This document shows positions 60,598-64,000 of a DNA stretch of 64,000 bases, piece after piece. The position numbers and the translations under genes were made by a program. Location: NCBI GenBank assembly GCA_013201395.1, contig JABMJD010000004.1:1-64000 (forward strand), read 5' to 3'. Source of the DNA: Candidatus Syntrophopropionicum ammoniitolerans. GTDB lineage: Bacteria > Bacillota > Desulfotomaculia > Desulfotomaculales > Pelotomaculaceae. Below the pieces are notes generated by a model. It searched no databases. It was not told the DNA's origin and saw only the letters and a program-made list of their open reading frames with translations. Position 1 is the first letter of the stretch. Each line of letters starts with the position of its first letter.

Positions 60598-60627
60598 ATA
60601 GTAACATAGGCGGGATAAGATTGTCAA
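60598..60627 (-). promoter_or_regulatory. Promoter of the cold-shock gene
   Basis: TTGACA (60622-60627), 18-base spacer, TACTAT (60598-60603) on the minus strand. Confidence 0.65.
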
Positions 60628-60762
60628 GCCTGCCATATTTTTGGCCCATTCCATTTTTTTAACCCGTAAGTTTTGTTTAAAAACCCCACTTGATTAAGGA
60701 TTTATGTCAAAACCACGTTTGTCGAAAAACATTTTTCCTGAAACATTGCCCAAAGAAAAACC

Positions 60763-60823
60763 TGTGGATAATGTGGGTAACGTTGTTAATAACTCGTGAA
60801 ATCAGCCTTTTCCATGTGGGTAA
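60763..60823 (+). promoter_or_regulatory. Cluster of three DnaA-box-like 9-mers
   Basis: TGTGGATAA at 60763-60771 is the exact complement of the consensus box TTATCCACA. TGTGGGTAA, one mismatch away, occurs twice: at 60772-60780, directly abutting the first, and at 60815-60823. All three point the same way. The surrounding 341 bases between comF and csp are AT-rich and hold no other gene; the csp promoter lies at the csp-proximal end. No dnaA, dnaN or other origin gene is nearby. Confidence 0.55.
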
Positions 60824-60886
60824 AATATTTTAGGCCTAAATAAATTGTCATTTTATACAAACTCCTGGCATATATTTTGAACGATT

Positions 60887-61627
60887 TCAAAAGTACCGGC
60901 CGGCAGCCACCGTCAGACCAAAAATATTTCCGGCCCCAGCAGAGCGAACAACCATAGCAACTGACGACATAGTGTTGCCTGTTGTAAAAACATCATCGAT
61001 AATCATGATATTCTTGCCCTGAATCACCCCGGTATTTGTCACCCTGAAGGCGCCCTCAAGGTTTTTTTCCCTGGCCACCCTATCCAAACCCACCTGGGGT
61101 TGAGTATCAAAGTCCTTGACCAGCAATTTGTGATTCACAGGCAATTGCAATCTATAGCCGACCTCCTCCGCCAACAGGCCCGCCTGGTTAAAACCCCGCG
61201 CACGTAGTTTTTCATCCGCCAGAGGTACAGGTAATACCAGATCAACACAGGTTAACAGGGGCTCCATGCGGGCGGACTCCACCATCAGACCGGCCAGGCT
61301 GGAAGCCAGGTTTTTACGGCCGAGATATTTGAAACGATGGATCGTCTCCTTCAATACCCCCTCATAAGGACCGGCAGCCCTAACCAATTCAAAAGGCCAC
61401 TGCTTCTTACGGCAAATATAACAATAATGTTGGGAAACACGGGGGATGACAGAATCCTTGCCGGCAAACCGTCCGCACCGGCTACAGTATAGTTCCTGTT
61501 TATAGCTGCTGACGATAGAATAGCAACTATTACAAAAATCCTTTCCGTCCCTTTCCCCGCCGCATAAGGGGCAATCCATAGAGGATGGGAAAATCAGACT
61601 CAACAGGTCCCTCCAAAGCGCAAGCAT
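60887..61627 (-). CDS. comF: ComF-family phosphoribosyltransferase-like competence protein
   Basis: 246 aa from ATG 61627 (GGAGGT seven bases upstream). An N-terminal zinc ribbon with CPLCGG, CNSCY, CSRCGR and CYICRKK pairs, then a PRPP-binding-like domain (VLPVPLADEKLRARGFNQAGLLAEEV; MIIDDVFTTGNTM). ComFC is needed for DNA uptake in Bacillus. No comFA is in the window. Near the csp gene, with a DnaA-box cluster between. Confidence 0.93.
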   Translation of the reverse strand: MLALWRDLLSLIFPSSMDCPLCGGERDGKDFCNSCYSIVSSYKQELYCSRCGRFAGKDSVIPRVSQHYCYICRKKQWPFELVRAAGPYEGVLKETIHRFKYLGRKNLASSLAGLMVESARMEPLLTCVDLVLPVPLADEKLRARGFNQAGLLAEEVGYRLQLPVNHKLLVKDFDTQPQVGLDRVAREKNLEGAFRVTNTGVIQGKNIMIIDDVFTTGNTMSSVAMVVRSAGAGNIFGLTVAAGRYF

Positions 61628-61778
61628 CTCACCGACCTCCAAAAAGGCTACCATAAACCTTATGTTACCTGATATGGGTAACATTTACCACAAAAGAAGT
61701 TAGCTGGATTCCACTAATGAAAGGGAGCCTATATTTCAGCATTCGGCCCACCATAAAAGCATGTTCCAACCTCAACCC

Positions 61779-63473
61779 CTAGACTGTCAACGGCACTGCT
61801 GCGGTGACGACCCTATTTCCACCGCCTTCTTTAGCTTTATCTAACGCCCGCTGGGCAGAGTTAAAAAGGCCGGCCGGATCTTTAGCATCTCGTGGAAATT
61901 CGGCGATGCCAATACTAACTGTAATTCTGGCAGTCCGGCCTTCTCCCCTTGAAAAAGGTTGGGCACCGATATTTTTCAACAATGTTTCCGCCTGATCTAC
62001 CAGCTGTGCACCGGCGGCCCAGGGCAGCAACAAGGCAAATTCATCTCCCCCATAACGGGAAACAACATCATCCTGGCGCAAACTATTGTCAAGCAAAGCA
62101 GCCACCTGCATCAGCAGCATTTCCCCAGCCACCCGGCCATAGTGTTTGTTGAACACCCTAAAACGATCTATATCCAGCAAAACAAGGCCCATTGTAAAAC
62201 CTTCCGCTTGAGTACTGCTACAGCGCCCTGTAACAATGTCCCAAAGGGTGTTAAAGCTGAGCAGCCCGGTTAGGTTGTCCCTTGATAGAGCCTGGTTCAA
62301 TCTGTAGCCCAGGAGATGGTTTTCCAGTGCCATTACCCCCTGCCGGGCCAAAACAGTCATAATATGCAGGTTGCTGTCATCAAAAACCTGGGGCCTTTTT
62401 TCACCAAGTACAATTACCCCCAATAAGTCATTCGTTGTAAACAGCGGTATAATAATCAGCGAACGCATGGTCCGGCATAGACCAGACTCCTTTTTAGCCT
62501 GGGGATGTGCTCTGGTATCATATATAATTTCCGGCTCCCTATTTTCCAGGGCTAAGCCAATCAACCCTTCCCCCTGGTAAACAGCAGTGGACATGAGCTG
62601 CCTGGCGTACAAACCTGTTGCGGCTACAGGCAGATAGGAGGTACCTTCCTCCGGACGGAGATAAGCCACCCCCGCCCGATAGGGAACAGCCTTTTTGGCG
62701 TTTGCTAATACCTGTTCCATAATTTCTATCGGACCTGGTTTATTCTCCAGGGTTTTTGCTAACCGGTAAAAGGCTGTCAAACCGACATTGGTCGCCTTAA
62801 GACGCACATAGAAACGGAGTGCCAACTGGGTGGCCAGGATGGGGAAGAAAAGAAGGACAGTCCCGGAAAGCCCAATATAGCCGTAGATCATGGCGATTAA
62901 GATACCCAAAGGGACAGTAAAAAAATATGTCAGTGTGTCCCACTTAATACTATCAAACCAGGAAACACGCCCCACAAAAGCATGTCTGTCCGGTGTCATA
63001 TACAAGTGCACCAGGAGATGGTTAACTGCAATGTAGGATACCGTAAAAACCAACAGTGGAAATATATTTGCCGAAACGGGCAGTACCTGCACACCACCAC
63101 ATAAGCGGAACAGTTCATCCGCCACCACCACTGCCAGCACACACTGGCCGGCATTAAAAAATACTGTGCGTACCGGGTTACCACAATTGGCAATACCCTG
63201 CCCAAATAGAGCCGCCAGCCCACTTACCCAGGCAGCCGCTGCCGCCCCATATATGAAAAAGGTTGATAGGATCAACACAAATGTACCTGAAAGCCTACCG
63301 TAAGCAAAAGGAACAGATAGACATTCGGCCAGAACACCCAAAAAGACTAACAGTAACAGCTCCCGCACACTGTCCAGATCCAAGGCAGGTAACAAAAAAA
63401 TCAATCGCCAGACAGCTAGTCCGACGACAAGCAAGGTCAATATAGTATGATAGGCTCTTTGTTTAGCCCGCAA
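61779..63473 (-). CDS. Membrane diguanylate cyclase: N-terminal membrane sensor, GAF, GGDEF
   Basis: 564 aa. Residues about 1-215 hold six or so membrane segments of MASE/5TM type. Residues about 235-380 form a GAF domain (VPYRAGVAYLRPEEGTSYLPV; MRSLIIIPLFTTNDLLGVIVLGEKRP). The C-terminal ~165 residues are a GGDEF domain with an intact active site (VVSRYGGDEFALLLP) and an RxxD inhibitory site (RQDD) five residues upstream. It should make cyclic di-GMP. The GAF substrate is unknown. No other c-di-GMP enzyme is in the window. Confidence 0.9.
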   Translation of the reverse strand: MRAKQRAYHTILTLLVVGLAVWRLIFLLPALDLDSVRELLLLVFLGVLAECLSVPFAYGRLSGTFVLILSTFFIYGAAAAAWVSGLAALFGQGIANCGNPVRTVFFNAGQCVLAVVVADELFRLCGGVQVLPVSANIFPLLVFTVSYIAVNHLLVHLYMTPDRHAFVGRVSWFDSIKWDTLTYFFTVPLGILIAMIYGYIGLSGTVLLFFPILATQLALRFYVRLKATNVGLTAFYRLAKTLENKPGPIEIMEQVLANAKKAVPYRAGVAYLRPEEGTSYLPVAATGLYARQLMSTAVYQGEGLIGLALENREPEIIYDTRAHPQAKKESGLCRTMRSLIIIPLFTTNDLLGVIVLGEKRPQVFDDSNLHIMTVLARQGVMALENHLLGYRLNQALSRDNLTGLLSFNTLWDIVTGRCSSTQAEGFTMGLVLLDIDRFRVFNKHYGRVAGEMLLMQVAALLDNSLRQDDVVSRYGGDEFALLLPWAAGAQLVDQAETLLKNIGAQPFSRGEGRTARITVSIGIAEFPRDAKDPAGLFNSAQRALDKAKEGGGNRVVTAAVPLTV

Positions 63474-63503
63474 GACAACCCCACCTCAAAATAACAGTAC
63501 AGA

Positions 63504-63959
63504 TTAGTTCGACAAAATTTGTAGTTTACCTTCGTTTAGACGGGAAAGATGGCCCAACAAGGGTGCATTTAAGAGCCCCTTGCCCTGTAAACCTCTAACA
63601 TCAAACCACAAGGAGCAGGCGGCCTGCAATCCGGCTTCAGGAAACCCATTCTCCAAAGGTCTCTCCCCTATGGACAGGACTCTAAAGGGGTATATCCGCC
63701 CCATTTGATGTAAGACTTCTGCTGTACAGTCACAAGAACAGTCATCTATTATGTACACTTCAAGAAAAGGTGATCCCCGTATTACCCTGAACAGTTTGCG
63801 TATGAATCCCTCAATCCACGGCTCCTGGTTTTGTACAATGATCCATATTCTTATGACACCGGGTCGCAGCGACGACCTTTTTTTACATTCATGCCGCACC
63901 CGCCATAGTAAGGTTATCACCACAGCCAAAAAAAATAGTATCAAAAAAAATGGTTGCAT
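63504..63959 (-). CDS. Short membrane-anchored glycosyltransferase-2-like protein
   Basis: 151 aa. One N-terminal membrane segment (LILFFLAVVITLLWRV) and a GT2-like N-terminal half: WIIVQNQEPWIEGFIRKLFRVI and EVYIIDDCSCDCTAEVLHQM, the usual start of the GT-A fold. The DxD and the second half of a full GT2 enzyme are missing. It could be a truncated gene or a small family of its own. It lies upstream of the GGDEF gene, same strand. The ATG is at 63959. Confidence 0.6.
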   Translation of the reverse strand: MQPFFLILFFLAVVITLLWRVRHECKKRSSLRPGVIRIWIIVQNQEPWIEGFIRKLFRVIRGSPFLEVYIIDDCSCDCTAEVLHQMGRIYPFRVLSIGERPLENGFPEAGLQAACSLWFDVRGLQGKGLLNAPLLGHLSRLNEGKLQILSN

Positions 63960-64000
63960 CCCTTTTCCCCCTGCTGCAAACTATGCAACAGGCCCTGAGG

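Overview
The window looks like a chromosomal segment of a spore-forming, probably anaerobic Firmicute of the Desulfotomaculum/Peptococcaceae type. This is inferred from gene content, not from a marker search: CwlD and YtvI-like sporulation/germination proteins, Amj, long-form Hpf, WhiA/YvcK/RapZ, SLH and stalk domains, and a ferredoxin/FlpD-type electron-transfer flavoprotein. Base composition is moderate. I see no rRNA, tRNA, CRISPR array or intact insertion sequence.

Layout. 0-5.1 kb: the decayed tail of a hypothetical gene, then secreted stalk-domain and SLH proteins, a HEAT-like protein and a YgbA-family protein. 5.3-7.5 kb (+): a MntA/HepT toxin-antitoxin pair, then a yybP-ykoY (Mn2+) riboswitch with a terminator ahead of a CaCA-type cation exchanger. 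7.5-12.1 kb (-): iscR, nifS, nadA, cysK, cysE (cysteine, Fe-S and NAD). 12.1-17.2 kb (-): HtrA, MgtE behind an M-box Mg2+ riboswitch, and a GltD-ferredoxin-FlpD fusion. 17.4-19.6 kb (+): FabK-like flavin oxidoreductase and YtvI. 19.6-23.9 kb (-): galE, a small ORF, cwlD, amj, rpsI-rplM. 24-31.7 kb (-): rpoN, gap, pgk, tpiA, gpmI, eno, with an unexplained structured element between gap and pgk. 31.8-40 kb (-): HAD phosphatase, glycogen debranching enzyme, PGI/PMI, PHP protein, rapZ, yvcK, whiA. 40-47 kb (-): uvrB, uvrA, uvrC. 47-56 kb: a Gln/Glu-rich sugar-binding-type lipoprotein, DUF2508, family-4 UDG, a MinJ-like PDZ protein, ctpA, an EnvC-like M23 protein, ftsX and ftsE. 55.6-64 kb (-): prfB with programmed frameshift, secA, hpf, csp, comF, a GGDEF protein and a short glycosyltransferase-like protein.

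Themes. Metal homeostasis is under RNA control twice (Mn2+ and Mg2+). The iscR-nifS-nadA-cysK-cysE group links cysteine supply to Fe-S assembly and NAD synthesis. The glycolytic operon sits beside sugar-phosphate and glycogen enzymes and beside YvcK/RapZ. The ftsEX/M23/ctpA/PDZ group is a cell-wall and division module. Most of the rest is core housekeeping.

The items I find least explained are: the 101-nt structured element between gap and pgk; the uvrA leader, in which one segment can pair with either an upstream arm or the ribosome binding site; the three DnaA-box-like 9-mers between comF and csp; the orphan binding protein with a Gln/Glu-rich insert; the flavoprotein-FlpD fusion; and altered catalytic residues in CwlD and in the FtsEX-linked M23 protein.
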